Source of the DNA: CAVQGZ01 sp964356295
GTDB lineage: Bacteria > Actinomycetota > Actinomycetes > Jiangellales > Jiangellaceae
Direction of reading: 5' to 3'
DNA: 22,075 nucleotides
Assembly (NCBI GenBank): GCA_964356295.1
Contig: CAYHHE010000047.1
Span: 1 to 22,075 of the forward strand
Part shown: in pieces, positions 7,356 to 15,249 of the stretch
Position numbering within the stretch: position 1 is the stretch's first letter
Layout of the letters: each line of letters opens with the position of its first letter
Translations under genes and position numbers: made by a program
The notes under the pieces: model-generated
What the model was told of the DNA's origin: nothing
The model's input: only the letters and a program-made list of their open reading frames with translations
Database searches by the model: none

Positions 7356-8342
7356 TCATTCAGCCGGTTCGGAGGCAAGCAGGTCCAGGCCTAGCGTTCG
7401 AGACAAGACCCGGGCGACCAGTTGTCCCTTGACGCTGTTGCCGGCGGCGTCCAGCGGCGGGGCGAAGGTCCCCAGCCCGCCCTTGCCGGGAGACACCGTG
7501 ACGATGCCGCCGCCGATCCCGCTCTTCCCGGGAAGTCCGACGTCGCACAGCCAGTCACCGGAAGTCTCGTACAGACCAGCGGTGGCCATCACGGCGAGCA
7601 CGAGCCGACACGTCTGTGCGGTCACGACCCTTTCGTGCGTCAACGGGTTGACCCCACCGTCAGCCAGCGTGGCGCCCATGACGGCCAGGTCGCGGGCGGT
7701 CACAGACAGCGACGACTGCCGGGTATAGAGCTCGAGGGCTTCCTGCGGATGGCCCACGACCCGGCCACGAGCATGCAGGGACTCCGCAATGGCGCGGTTG
7801 CGCAGGTTCGTGGCCGCTGCGGAGTCGTGCACCTCGTCATCGAGGGCCAACTCGTGACCGGCGAACCGGTTGAGCCCGTCCCAGACGACGTCCCACCGCT
7901 CCTGCACCGAGGCCCCCGGCGCCATGCTGACGGTGGCGATCGCCCCAGCGTTGACCATCGGATTCGTACGCCCGTCACGGCCGACGTCCACCGCCGCAAT
8001 CGAGTCGAACGCCGTCCCCGTCGCGTTGACGCCGACCAGGTCGCGCACCCGGGCGAATCCGAACCGTTCGATCATCACCGCCAGGACGAATGGCTTGGCG
8101 ACGCTCATCAGCGCGAACGGGCACTCGGCGTCCCCCGCGGCGTACACCGCCCCGCTCACCCCGACCACGCAGACGCCGAACAAGTCGGGGGCAACGCGGG
8201 CCAGCGCGGGGTAGACCCCGGAAACCTCCCCGTCGGTGACGCCAGCAACCTGGGCGTAAGCCTCGTCGACGAGCCGCTGGACCTCACCGGGGTCCGGCAA
8301 CCGGCCCGTGGACACCAGCGTCTGCCGATCAAGGCTGCCCAT
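7356..8342 (-). CDS. glsA: glutaminase A
   Basis: This 328-residue enzyme hydrolyses L-glutamine to glutamate and ammonia in the cytoplasm. It has the serine-dependent beta-lactamase-like fold of family glutaminases. The catalytic Ser80-x-x-Lys83 sits in FALMSVAKPF, followed by NPMVNAGAI at 127-135, ALELYTRQSSLSVTARDLAV and, near the end, GKSGIGGGIVTVSPGKGGLG. The length is normal. The ATG at 8342 is chosen since the long upstream open frame (to 9158) has no family similarity; no strong Shine-Dalgarno is visible, so the start is less certain than the family. It runs divergently from the small lipoprotein gene. A role in glutamate supply or acid resistance is possible but unsupported here. Confidence 0.9.
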   Translation of the reverse strand: MGSLDRQTLVSTGRLPDPGEVQRLVDEAYAQVAGVTDGEVSGVYPALARVAPDLFGVCVVGVSGAVYAAGDAECPFALMSVAKPFVLAVMIERFGFARVRDLVGVNATGTAFDSIAAVDVGRDGRTNPMVNAGAIATVSMAPGASVQERWDVVWDGLNRFAGHELALDDEVHDSAAATNLRNRAIAESLHARGRVVGHPQEALELYTRQSSLSVTARDLAVMGATLADGGVNPLTHERVVTAQTCRLVLAVMATAGLYETSGDWLCDVGLPGKSGIGGGIVTVSPGKGGLGTFAPPLDAAGNSVKGQLVARVLSRTLGLDLLASEPAE

Positions 8343-8588
8343 GGCGCCATCGTGCCTGAGATCGCCCGAGAGTGGCGCCGGCGGCGCGCTCCCGCCGTCC
8401 TGCTCGAAGCCTGCCAGCGCCTGGACGACGGCTAGCATCTCCGTGGCGTGCCCCAGGCCCTGGGCCCGTCGCTTCGCCCGACATCCCCGCACTCGTCGGT
8501 CAGCTGCCACGCGTCCGGCCGGGCTGACACCCGTCGCGTGCGGCCTTTCGGCACTTGTCGATCCTGCGCCGCCGACCCATCCTGGAGC

Positions 8589-8804
8589 ATGCAGATCGGC
8601 CGGTTGTCGGCATCGGTCCTGGTCGTCGTCGTGCTCCTGAGCGGATGCGGGACCCGTGGTGAAGCCGAGATCGCGAACCCATCCGCGGTCTCCTGCCAGG
8701 AGCAGGGCGGGACCTATTCGCTGGAAGACGAGACGTGCACACTCCCGGACGGCAGCGTCGTCGACGCGTGGGACTACTTCCGCGAGCAGGCCGGAGAGGG
8801 CTAG
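8589..8804 (+). CDS. small DUF333-like lipoprotein
   Basis: The 71-residue product starts with a short basic n-region and a hydrophobic stretch ending in the lipobox LSGC, so it is predicted to be secreted and lipidated. The mature part has the DUF333 pattern: NPSAVSCQEQGGTY, then ETCTLPDGSVVDAWDYF. DUF333 proteins are small envelope proteins of unknown role (HslJ/HliA-type lipoprotein surroundings in some bacteria). A GGAG lies too close to the ATG to be a normal ribosome-binding site, and CATCCT (8578-8583) could be a poor -10 of a leaderless transcript. It is monocistronic and divergent from glsA. Confidence 0.8.
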   Translation: MQIGRLSASVLVVVVLLSGCGTRGEAEIANPSAVSCQEQGGTYSLEDETCTLPDGSVVDAWDYFREQAGEG

Positions 8805-8814
8805 CCGGATTCCG

Positions 8815-8827
8815 GTCACTGCGTGAC
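8815..8827. terminator. short hairpin after the lipoprotein gene
   Basis: GTCAC-TGC-GTGAC is a perfect 13-base inverted repeat ten bases past the lipoprotein stop. The stem is only five pairs, so a terminator role is tentative. The rest of 8828-9020 has no gene. Confidence 0.3.
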
Positions 8828-8972
8828 CTTCCCGCTGCCTCGGTGTCCGTGGTGGTTGTGTAACGCCCCTACCCCAGCCGTCGATCATGTCCAGCGGGCA
8901 GCCCAGCACCTTCCGCGGGGGACGCGACCCGCGCAAGGCACGTGCGCGTCCCGACGGCTCCTGCCGTTGATG

Positions 8973-8983
8973 GACCTTTGGTC
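8973..8983. promoter_or_regulatory. GACC-TTT-GGTC palindrome upstream of the acyltransferase
   Basis: An 11-bp inverted repeat sits about 40 bases before the acyltransferase start. The shape resembles DosR/DevR-type boxes of actinobacteria (GGACC..GGTCC cores), but it is short and imperfect. The match is by recall only. Confidence 0.25.
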
Positions 8984-9020
8984 TCTGCCCGTGGGTTGCG
9001 GGTGGGCCGATGGTGGGGGC

Positions 9021-10212
9021 ATGGCACGCGGGCGTCCGCGGACTGAGCAGTTCGTGGCCGCAGGCCCGGCGGATCGGTGGTCGGCGGGGTCGACGCGTCG
9101 GCACCGGTATCTGGACAACCTGAAGGTCGTGCTGATCGCAGCCATCATCGCGGGGCACGGGATCGTCAGCTACGCCACTCTCGAGGTGTGGACCTACACC
9201 GAGATGCGGGAGGTCACCCTCACCCCGCCGGCCGAGATCGCCCTGGTGGTGGCAGCGCTGCCCTTCGGGCTGTTCCTCATCGCGCTGCTGTTCCTGGTCG
9301 CCGGTCTGCTCACCGTCCCGTCGATCGACCGCAAGGGCCCGGGCAAGTTCGCCCGCGACCGGCTGGTTCGCCTCGGGGTCCCCTTCGCGGTCTACGTGCT
9401 GATGATCCAGCCGGCGGTCGTCTACGCCCTAGAGCACCCGCTGGGCTACGCCCCCGGCACCTACTGGGAGGAGTTCCTCGGCAACGAGCGCATCCTGGAC
9501 ACCGGCCCGCTGTGGTTCGTCGGGGTGCTGCTGATCTACTCGCTGGCCTACGCCGGCTGGGTGCACCTGCGCGGCCCCGGCAGCGCAACCCTGGCGCGGA
9601 CGATCCGTGCCGGCCACCTCGCCCTGGCCGCCGCTGTCGTGGCTCCCGCTTCGTTCGCGATCCGGCTGGTCTACCCCTACGGCGGGGACGCCGGCTTCAC
9701 CGACCTGAACTTCTGGCAGTGGCCGGCGTGCATCGCGGTCTTCACCCTCGGCATCACCGCTGCCCGGCGGGGCTGGACCGACACAGTCCCCGACCGGCTC
9801 CGGCGCACCTGCCGCGCCGTCACTCTGGTGGCTGTCGCCGCGATGGCCGCGCTCATGGTCACCGCCGGGCTCACCGAACGGGTCCAGCACATGATGGGCG
9901 GACCCAACGTCCTCGCCGTCCTTCGCGGCCCTCGACGCTGTCTTGTGCCTGTTCGGCTCGGTGTGGCTGCTGTCGGTTGCGCAACGCCGGCTCGCGCGCC
10001 CTCTCCCCCACGGCCCCGCCCTGGCCCGCACCGCCTACGGCGCCTTCATCCTGCAGACGCCGGTCCTCATCGGCCTGGCCCTCGCCCTCCGTGGCCTCGC
10101 CCTTCCCGCCGAGGCCAAAGCCCTCATGCTGGCCGCCGGGGGCGTCACCGCCAGCTACGCCCTGGCCTGGCTGGCCATCACCCGCATCCCCGGCCTGGAC
10201 CGCATCCTCTAG
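9021..10212 (+). pseudogene. acyltransferase 3 family membrane protein, frameshifted
   Basis: The first part, read from ATG 9021 to about 9918 (about 299 residues), has the acyltransferase 3 start RYLDNLKVVLIAAIIAGHG, with the conserved His46, and many membrane helices. These enzymes move acyl groups onto sugars or lipids at the membrane. Past about 9918 that frame turns into Arg/Pro-rich nonsense. The neighbouring frame continues with SFAALDAVLCLFGSVWLL, further helices (TAYGAFILQTPVLIGLAL) and a natural-looking end at TAG 10210-10212. Dropping one base restores 396 residues, the usual length. It is either an inactivating +1 insertion or a sequence error. The stop codon sits on the left end of the insertion sequence. 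Confidence 0.8.
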
Positions 10213-10223
10213 CGGGAGTTTCC
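10209..10223 (+). repeat. left terminal inverted repeat of the insertion sequence
   Basis: CTAGCGGGAGTTTCC matches the complement of 12140-12154 at all 15 positions. A looser match (CTGGTT) continues inward. Confidence 0.9.
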
Positions 10224-10329
10224 GGGGTAGCTGGTTTGCGGGTGGTCTGTGACTGATCTGGTGTGGGGCGTGTCTGCGGGCTGACCTGGGTGTGTGTGCG
10301 TGTCGGTGCTGGACATCGGGTGCGTGGAA

Positions 10330-10341
10330 GTGTATTACCCA
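10330..10341 (+). repeat. left inner 12-bp inverted repeat flanking the transposase gene
   Basis: GTGTATTACCCA lies three bases before the transposase ATG. Its exact inverse lies just after the stop codon at 12068-12079. It could be an internal transposase-binding site, an operator overlapping the gene's promoter, or a relic of older element ends. Confidence 0.85.
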
Positions 10342-10344
10342 GAT

Positions 10345-12063
10345 ATGCCTTCGATCGTGGGGAAGAGGCGGGGGGACCGCACCTACTACTACCTGGTGGA
10401 GTCCGCGAGGGTGGACGGGCGGCCCCGCATCGTCGACCAGCAGTACCTGGGCACCGCGCAGGAGGTGATGGCCGCGCTGGCCGGCGCCCCGGCGGGCAGC
10501 CCGACGCGCACCCAGCACAAGAAGTTCGGTGACCTGGCCGCGGTGTGGGGGATGCTCCAGCGGCTCGGGGTGGCGCAGGCGGTCGATGCGGTCTGCGGGC
10601 CGCAGCGTGCCGGTGCGGCGGTCTCGACGGGCACCTACCTGGCGTTGGCCACCCTGAACCGGGTCGTCGCGCCGTGCTCGAAGGCCGCGTTCGCCGACTG
10701 GTGGGCCACCACCGCCGGCCCCCGGTTCACCAAGGTCCCGGTGGCCGCGACCGACCACCGCCGGTTCTGGGACGCCATGGACACCCTGGACACCGACCGG
10801 CTGGCCACCGTGGAACGCACGCTGTGTGCCCGGATGGTGTCCGAGTTCGGCCTGGACCTGGCCGGGCTGGCCCTGGACATGACGAACTTCGCCACCTTCA
10901 TCGACTCGGCCAACCCGCGCGCCCCGATCGCCCAACGCGGTCACGCCAAGCAGAAACGCCACGACCTGCGCCTGGTCGGCCTCGGCCTGGTGGTGACCCG
11001 CGACGGCGCGGTCCCGGTCCTCTCGCACGCCTACCCCGGCAACCGGCCCGACCTCACCCAGTTCACCGACGTCATCGACGAGCTCACCACCCGCTACCGC
11101 GCCCTGCCCCACCCGAACACCCCCACCGGCAGCCCCACCGGCAGCCGGGCGCCGATGCCGACGGTGGTGTTCGACGCCGGCCAGAACAGCGCCGCGAACT
11201 TCGCCCACCTCACCGAGGCCGGGCTGAACTTCGTCGGCTCGCTGCCCCCCAGCGACCACCCGGACCTACTCGCCGTGCCCGCCCGCAGACGCCGCCGGGT
11301 CGACGGGTTCGACGGCGTGTCCGCCTACGACACCCGGACCAGCGTGTTCGGACGCGACCGGCGGGTCATCCTGACCCACTCGGCGACGCTGCACGCCGCG
11401 CAGTCCCGCGGGTTCGACCAGACCCTCGCCAAGGCCACCCGCAAGCTCGCTGAGCTGGCCGCCACCCTGGCCCGCGGCCGCACCCGCCGGACCCGCGACA
11501 CCGTCCAGGCCGCCATCGACACCATCACCCGCCCCCGCTGGGTCACCCGGGTACTACGCACCGAGCTGACCGGCGACACGCCCGCCGAGCTGCGGCTGAC
11601 CTGGCAGGTCGACCCCACCGCCCGCCACGACCTGGAGACCGAGACCTTCGGCAAACGCCTGCTGGTCACCGACCACGACACCTGGCCCGTCCCCGACGTC
11701 ATCGCCGCCTACCGCTCCCAAAACGACGTCGAGTCCGGGTTCCGCCAACTCAAAGACCCCCACGTGGTCGGGTTCTCCCCGATGTTCCACTGGACCGAGA
11801 CCAAGATCCGCGTACACGTCTTCTACTGCGTCCTCGCCCTCGCCGTGGCCCACCTCATGCGCCGCCACGCCGCCCACGCCGGCATCGACCTCAGCGTCCG
11901 CGAACTCCTCACCACCCTCGCCGGCATCGAAGAAACCGTGCTGCTCTACCCCACCGGCACCAAAGGCCGACCCCGCGCCCGACGCATCCTCACCGACACC
12001 ACCCCGGTCCAGCACCAGCTGTACGACCTGTTCGCCCTCGACACCTACGCCCCCCGACGCTGA
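10345..12063 (+). CDS. IS1634-type DDE transposase
   Basis: This 572-residue transposase cuts and joins the element's ends. Catalytic candidates are Asp178 in LALDMTNFATF, Asp276 in VVFDAGQNS, and Glu462 in the YRSQNDVESGFRQLK block. That block has the Y...E......K spacing of the IS4/IS1634 group. Downstream are HVFYCVLALAVAHLM and a normal C-terminus. The ATG at 10345 is chosen because MPSIVGKRRGDRTYYYLVES is the usual family start. The gene is a single intact frame with no frameshift signal. Its high-GC codon use matches the neighbours, so it comes from a similar genome. Confidence 0.93.
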   Translation: MPSIVGKRRGDRTYYYLVESARVDGRPRIVDQQYLGTAQEVMAALAGAPAGSPTRTQHKKFGDLAAVWGMLQRLGVAQAVDAVCGPQRAGAAVSTGTYLALATLNRVVAPCSKAAFADWWATTAGPRFTKVPVAATDHRRFWDAMDTLDTDRLATVERTLCARMVSEFGLDLAGLALDMTNFATFIDSANPRAPIAQRGHAKQKRHDLRLVGLGLVVTRDGAVPVLSHAYPGNRPDLTQFTDVIDELTTRYRALPHPNTPTGSPTGSRAPMPTVVFDAGQNSAANFAHLTEAGLNFVGSLPPSDHPDLLAVPARRRRRVDGFDGVSAYDTRTSVFGRDRRVILTHSATLHAAQSRGFDQTLAKATRKLAELAATLARGRTRRTRDTVQAAIDTITRPRWVTRVLRTELTGDTPAELRLTWQVDPTARHDLETETFGKRLLVTDHDTWPVPDVIAAYRSQNDVESGFRQLKDPHVVGFSPMFHWTETKIRVHVFYCVLALAVAHLMRRHAAHAGIDLSVRELLTTLAGIEETVLLYPTGTKGRPRARRILTDTTPVQHQLYDLFALDTYAPRR

Positions 12064-12067
12064 CCCG

Positions 12068-12079
12068 TGGGTAATACAC
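12068..12079 (-). repeat. right inner 12-bp inverted repeat flanking the transposase gene
   Basis: TGGGTAATACAC is the exact inverse of 10330-10341 and begins four bases after the transposase stop. Confidence 0.85.
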
Positions 12080-12139
12080 CCCACCACCCCAGAAACCACC
12101 CCTGAGCAGGGCGTTCGCCGCTCAAGACCGAACCAGCCA

Positions 12140-12154
12140 GGAAACTCCCGCTAG
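12140..12154 (-). repeat. right terminal inverted repeat of the insertion sequence
   Basis: GGAAACTCCCGCTAG is the exact inverse of 10209-10223. Confidence 0.9.
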
Positions 12155-12190
12155 GGCACCTTTGTCTGGGCTGCGCCGCACACGGCAGGT

Positions 12191-12451
12191 TCAGCGACTG
12201 GCCAGAGCGACGACGAACGCGACAAGGGCCACGACGATCATGGCGGCACCGGCGAGGACAACGACCCGTTGCCATCCCCGGCGGCGCACACGCAAGCCCT
12301 CAGCGATCTTGCCGGCCTGCTCGATCTGACCCTCGGGGGTGTACGGGTTGTGAATGGTCGAAGGCAGCCCAGACGATAGATCCGGCTGATGCTGATCAGG
12401 CTGGCGCCATGGCCTGGTCGGTCCTGTGTTGTGGGGTGTGGATGTGCGCAT
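12191..12451 (-). CDS. small single-pass membrane protein, start uncertain
   Basis: The C-terminal half looks like real protein: YTPEGQIEQAGKIAEGLRVR, then a basic segment RRRGWQR followed by one hydrophobic helix (VVVLAGAAMIVVALVAFVVA). It would be a tail-anchored or single-pass membrane protein of about 86 residues from ATG 12451; an ATG at 12490 gives 99. Neither start has a clear ribosome-binding site, and the N-terminal part is low quality. It lies directly right of the insertion sequence. I do not recognise a family. Confidence 0.5.
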   Translation of the reverse strand: MRTSTPHNTGPTRPWRQPDQHQPDLSSGLPSTIHNPYTPEGQIEQAGKIAEGLRVRRRGWQRVVVLAGAAMIVVALVAFVVALASR

Positions 12452-12493
12452 TGGCGCCCAGACGCGACGCGCGCCCCAACCTGGCCTCATCTG

Positions 12494-13112
12494 GGCAGCG
12501 TAGTCCGGCCACGGTGGCCTTCGTCGGCGCCGAGTTCTCGGGCGCCGACGGAGGCCAGGGCATCGTCTTCAGACACCCGGGGGATCCACGCATCCCCGGC
12601 CCCCCGACCGCCCTCTTCCGCGTAGCCGTCCGACGCTGGAGGGCTTCCGGTACGCGGGCACCGTCGGACAGCGGCCGCCGAGCCTGCGCGCCGCCCACTG
12701 GTACGCCGACCGGGTCACCGTGGATCGCGGGCACCGGCGGACCGGGGTCCTCCGAACCGCCGGCCAGTCTTGGGCATGTCCGGAATCCTGTGGAGCACGC
12801 AACGGCAGACACCGGGGGAGACGACTCAAGCCCCGCCGGTGCGCTACGGAGTCCGGGCGACTGTGACACGGGTGTGACTACAGCGGTGTGCGGCGAAGGC
12901 CCGGTCTCGGTGACGATGTCCCGAGGGAGGCGTCTACGCAGCCCTGCTCGAACGGGCTCACGACTCCGGATCGCCGAGCATCCGGATCGGTAAGCCGACG
13001 ATCGCCGCAGGGCTGGGAGGAGGGGCAGCCGCTCCTTCAGGGCAACCGCGAGGTGACCCAGGCGGCCTGGGTCGGTTCGTGCACGGTCACGAGTGGGGGT
13101 GGGGCTGATCCG
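12494..13112. other. gene-poor stretch
   Basis: All frames here give Pro/Arg-rich or fragmentary peptides. A short plus-strand stretch near 12930-13050 reads VYAALLERAHDSGSPSIRIG and could be a gene scrap, but I cannot place it. No RNA gene or repeat is evident. Confidence 0.4.
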
Positions 13113-13868
13113 CTACGGCAGCCGCGCGATCGCGGCCTCGAGCGAGTCGGCCAGCGGGTCGCCCTCGTAGTTCGCGTCTTGCCCGTGCACGGAGAAGGCG
13201 ACCAGCGTCGTCGTCGGCCCCTGGGCGGCCACGCCCACGAAGTCGAAGTAGCTGTCGTCTGGCGACGACTCGTCGGGCGCGGAGAACGTCCACGTCGTGC
13301 CGCCCTGCACCGATCCGAGCGGGACGGCGCCGCAGGCGGCCAGCGCGTCCACCCAGTCGGTGACGGCCTGGGTGGACGCTGCGTCGTCGGGGTAGGCCGC
13401 GACCGTGTTGATCCCGAGCATCGGTACGGCATTCGGGTCCACGGTGTCCCCTTCGGCCAGGTCAGGGACGAACCGGAACGACCGGCTGATCGCGACAGCG
13501 GCGCCGAGGTCCTCGGCGCTCGGCAGGTCGCAGGCCCGCACCGCGTCGGTGTCGTCGATGACCGTCCAGGTACCGGCGTCGTTCCACCGGGGCATCTCAG
13601 TGGTGTCGAGCAGCAGGGTGTCGTTCAGCACGACAGCCTTGGCCGTGGGGGAGGGGGTCGGGGTCGGTGCCACAGTGGCGGCCGGACTCGCGGTCGGCGT
13701 CGGCTCGTCGCCGGGCCGGTTCAGCAGCCAGACGGCCAGCGCCGCCACGGCAGCCAGCACCAGCAGCACGACGACCACGATCAGCGGCCCGCGGCTGCCC
13801 GAGGAGGACTCGGCCGGTGGCTGCGGCGGCGGGGTGACCGGGGACCGGGCATCAGGTGGGACGGTCAT
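13113..13868 (-). CDS. membrane-anchored extracytoplasmic protein, unknown function
   Basis: The 251-residue protein has a Pro-rich cytoplasmic N-terminus, one membrane helix at about residues 29-49, and a Thr/Pro-rich linker (PTPTASPAATVAPTPTPSPT). An extracellular domain of about 165 residues follows, with two Cys (RACDLPSA and LAACGAVP) that could form a disulfide. The layout resembles sensor-like lipoprotein or PknH-type extracellular domains, but I do not recognise the domain. The start is secure: GGAGGTGAGG (minus strand, 13873-13882) lies four bases before the ATG. The next gene is divergent, and hairpins lie between them. Confidence 0.8.
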   Translation of the reverse strand: MTVPPDARSPVTPPPQPPAESSSGSRGPLIVVVVLLVLAAVAALAVWLLNRPGDEPTPTASPAATVAPTPTPSPTAKAVVLNDTLLLDTTEMPRWNDAGTWTVIDDTDAVRACDLPSAEDLGAAVAISRSFRFVPDLAEGDTVDPNAVPMLGINTVAAYPDDAASTQAVTDWVDALAACGAVPLGSVQGGTTWTFSAPDESSPDDSYFDFVGVAAQGPTTTLVAFSVHGQDANYEGDPLADSLEAAIARLP

Positions 13869-13880
13869 CGTTCCTCACCT

Positions 13881-13902
13881 CCCCTGCGACCCTAGGCAGG
13901 GG
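13881..13902. promoter_or_regulatory. 7-bp hairpin at the ribosome-binding site of the membrane protein gene
   Basis: CCCCTGC (13881-13887) pairs with GCAGGGG (13896-13902) around an eight-base loop. On the minus strand its 3' edge touches the Shine-Dalgarno at 13873-13882. It could modulate translation or belong to the promoter region. Confidence 0.35.
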
Positions 13903-13942
13903 ACAAGCCTGCTGGCAGGGCCATCGGCCCTCGGTCGCGTGA

Positions 13943-13961
13943 GGGCCGGGACGTCCGGCCC
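13943..13961. promoter_or_regulatory. perfect 7-bp GC hairpin between divergent genes
   Basis: GGGCCGG-GACGT-CCGGCCC lies 36 bases before the GTG of the oxidoreductase-like gene. It may sit in that gene's leader or serve to insulate the divergent transcripts. No operator family is recognised. Confidence 0.4.
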
Positions 13962-13996
13962 TGGCCCACCGCGCCTGGCGCCGGGAGCCTGATGGC

Positions 13997-14410
13997 GTGC
14001 CCAACCCCGACCGCCTGGCCAACCGCCTGACGGTGTGGCTGGCCCGAAGCCGGATGCACCGGCTGGTCAGTGGCTCGATCCTCGTCGTGTCCTACCGCGG
14101 GCGTCGGTCCGGGCAGCCGCACGTGCTGCCCGTCCAGTACGCGGCCGACCCCCGGGACCCGGCCGTGCTCGTCGTCTACCCCGCACACGCCGAGCGCAAG
14201 ACGTGGTGGCGCAACTTCACCGACGGGTGGGTCGCGATGCTGGTGCTGCGCCGCGTCGAGCGGGAGGCCCACGGCCAGGTGCTCACCGCAGCGTCGCCTG
14301 GCCGCGACGACGCGGTGGCGGCCTACCGGCATCGCTGGCCGCGGGTGAGCGTGGGAGAGCAGGAGCCGATCGTGCTGTTCCGGCTCGGGTCAGGCCCCGG
14401 ACCGGCCTGA
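13997..14410 (+). CDS. nitroreductase/deazaflavin-dependent oxidoreductase-like protein
   Basis: The 137-residue protein resembles the small split-barrel family (DUF385/Ddn type). Characterised members use the deazaflavin F420 to reduce quinones or nitro compounds. Visible features are LVSGSILVVSYRGRRSGQPH near residues 24-43, the short TWWRNF motif at about 70-75 and a beta-rich rest. The GTG start has GGGAG nine bases upstream. It is a short family member. F420 use is inferred from family only, and some relatives bind flavin instead. It is divergent from the membrane protein gene. Confidence 0.75.
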   Translation: MPNPDRLANRLTVWLARSRMHRLVSGSILVVSYRGRRSGQPHVLPVQYAADPRDPAVLVVYPAHAERKTWWRNFTDGWVAMLVLRRVEREAHGQVLTAASPGRDDAVAAYRHRWPRVSVGEQEPIVLFRLGSGPGPA

Positions 14411-14755
14411 GGTCGGCGAGCGCGGCGACGGTGACCAGGCGGCGGCGACCCCCGGCGACGAGGCCGGGACGGCTCCCCTGCTCCCTCGGGGCCACTCGGC
14501 CCAGACGGGCCAGCGCGTCGGTCAGCACCGCCTCCTTCCTGCTGAACGTCCATCGGACCAGTGCCTTCCCAGGACTGTCACCGGCCTCCTTGGTGGCCTG
14601 CCGCTGGGCGTCGTTGAAGGACGCGGGCCAGGGCTGCGGTAGGCACGGCGGGGTGAGCGAGCCGATCTCGGGGTTGTCGGGGCAGGCCGCGGCGGAGCCG
14701 GATGCGGCGCTGGCCAGCGTGCAGGCGGCGGCGGAGCGGGTCTACTACCCTGAAT
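14283..14755 (-). pseudogene. possible decayed minus-strand coding stretch
   Basis: One minus frame stays open from TAG-TAG near 14750 down to 14283 and has a natural-looking composition. Examples are CPDNPEIGSLTPPCLPQPW, then ASFNDAQRQATKEAGDSPGK and ALVRWTFSRKEAVLTDALAR. No ATG, GTG or TTG occurs before a GTG at 14528. Just upstream another frame (from about 14785) holds hydrophobic LVGLVGC, which resembles a lipobox. A secreted protein gene broken near 14750 would explain this, but a plus-strand frame over the same bases is also open, so the call is weak. Confidence 0.25.
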
Positions 14756-14789
14756 CCGCCACCACACCACCCGGGCCCCGAGCATGACC

Positions 14790-15249
14790 GCACACCCGAC
14801 AAGCCCGACCAGCCCCGCGCCTCGGCGGTCAGAAGCGAAGCCTCACTTGGTGTGCTGACGCGGCACGATTCATCTGCATGGGGCCCAGGGTTTGTGAGGA
14901 TGCCGCACGGGCGTTCGGGGGTGCCGGCGGGACACCACGCCACAGGTGCCCCCACCTGGATCTCCCACGGCGCTGGTCCTCACATCCACGGCGAAGGCGT
15001 CCGGGCGTGCTCGTAAGAGCGCGGAGTGGAACTCGATCTCGGCGTCTGGAGGGGAGGCGACGCTGACGGAAATGGGTGGGCGTCGAACCGCTCCATCTGG
15101 CAACCACTCGTGGACTCAGCTTCACGCCTGGTCAGCTTAAGCGGTGCCTTCCCTCCCGGGTCGTCGATCATGTCGACCTGCGAGCAACAGCCGCGCGAGC
15201 AACTGTGATCGCGACCCAAGGCTGCCGTACTAGGATCCCGGCTCAGCCC
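14790..15249. other. gene-poor stretch before the ligase gene
   Basis: A minus-strand open frame (14870-15103) contains ISVSVASPPDAEIEFHSALL and RARPDAFAVDVRTSAVGDPG, which look protein-like but match no family I know; it may be a remnant. TAGGAT at 15231-15236 is a good -10 for the ligase operon, but no clear -35 is visible. Confidence 0.4.

Larger units (their letters stand above)
10209..12154. mobile_element. IS1634-like insertion sequence, complete
   Basis: A 1.94-kb element is bounded by perfect 15-bp inverted repeats, CTAGCGGGAGTTTCC at 10209-10223 and its complement at 12140-12154. It carries one intact DDE transposase gene on the plus strand. CTAG is itself a palindrome, so it could be a 4-bp target duplication instead of the outermost bases of the repeats; then the element is 10213-12150. 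It inserted at the stop codon of the acyltransferase gene. Intact frame and perfect ends suggest recent activity. Confidence 0.88.

Noticed and set aside
5067..8435. Long plus-strand open frames opposite abgT, the M20 peptidase and glutaminase
   Set aside because: They are Arg/Gly/Asp-rich shadows in the antisense of genes with complete family motifs.
8343..9158. N-terminal extension of glutaminase on the minus strand
   Set aside because: The extra residues show no family similarity and cover the divergent lipoprotein and acyltransferase starts.
9919..10256. Arg/Pro-rich C-terminus in the first acyltransferase frame
   Set aside because: It is a shadow of the true C-terminal helices in the neighbouring frame; the frameshift explains it.
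10345..12063. Programmed frameshifting in the transposase
   Set aside because: The transposase is a single intact frame with all catalytic residues.
12409..12993. 195-codon plus-strand open frame
   Set aside because: Its composition is low quality, it lacks a ribosome-binding site, and no recognisable motif is present.
14035..14787. 250-codon plus-strand open frame overlapping the oxidoreductase-like gene
   Set aside because: It lies in another frame of a gene with a family match and is Arg/Pro-rich over that part; only its tail is ambiguous and is discussed as possible decay on the other strand.
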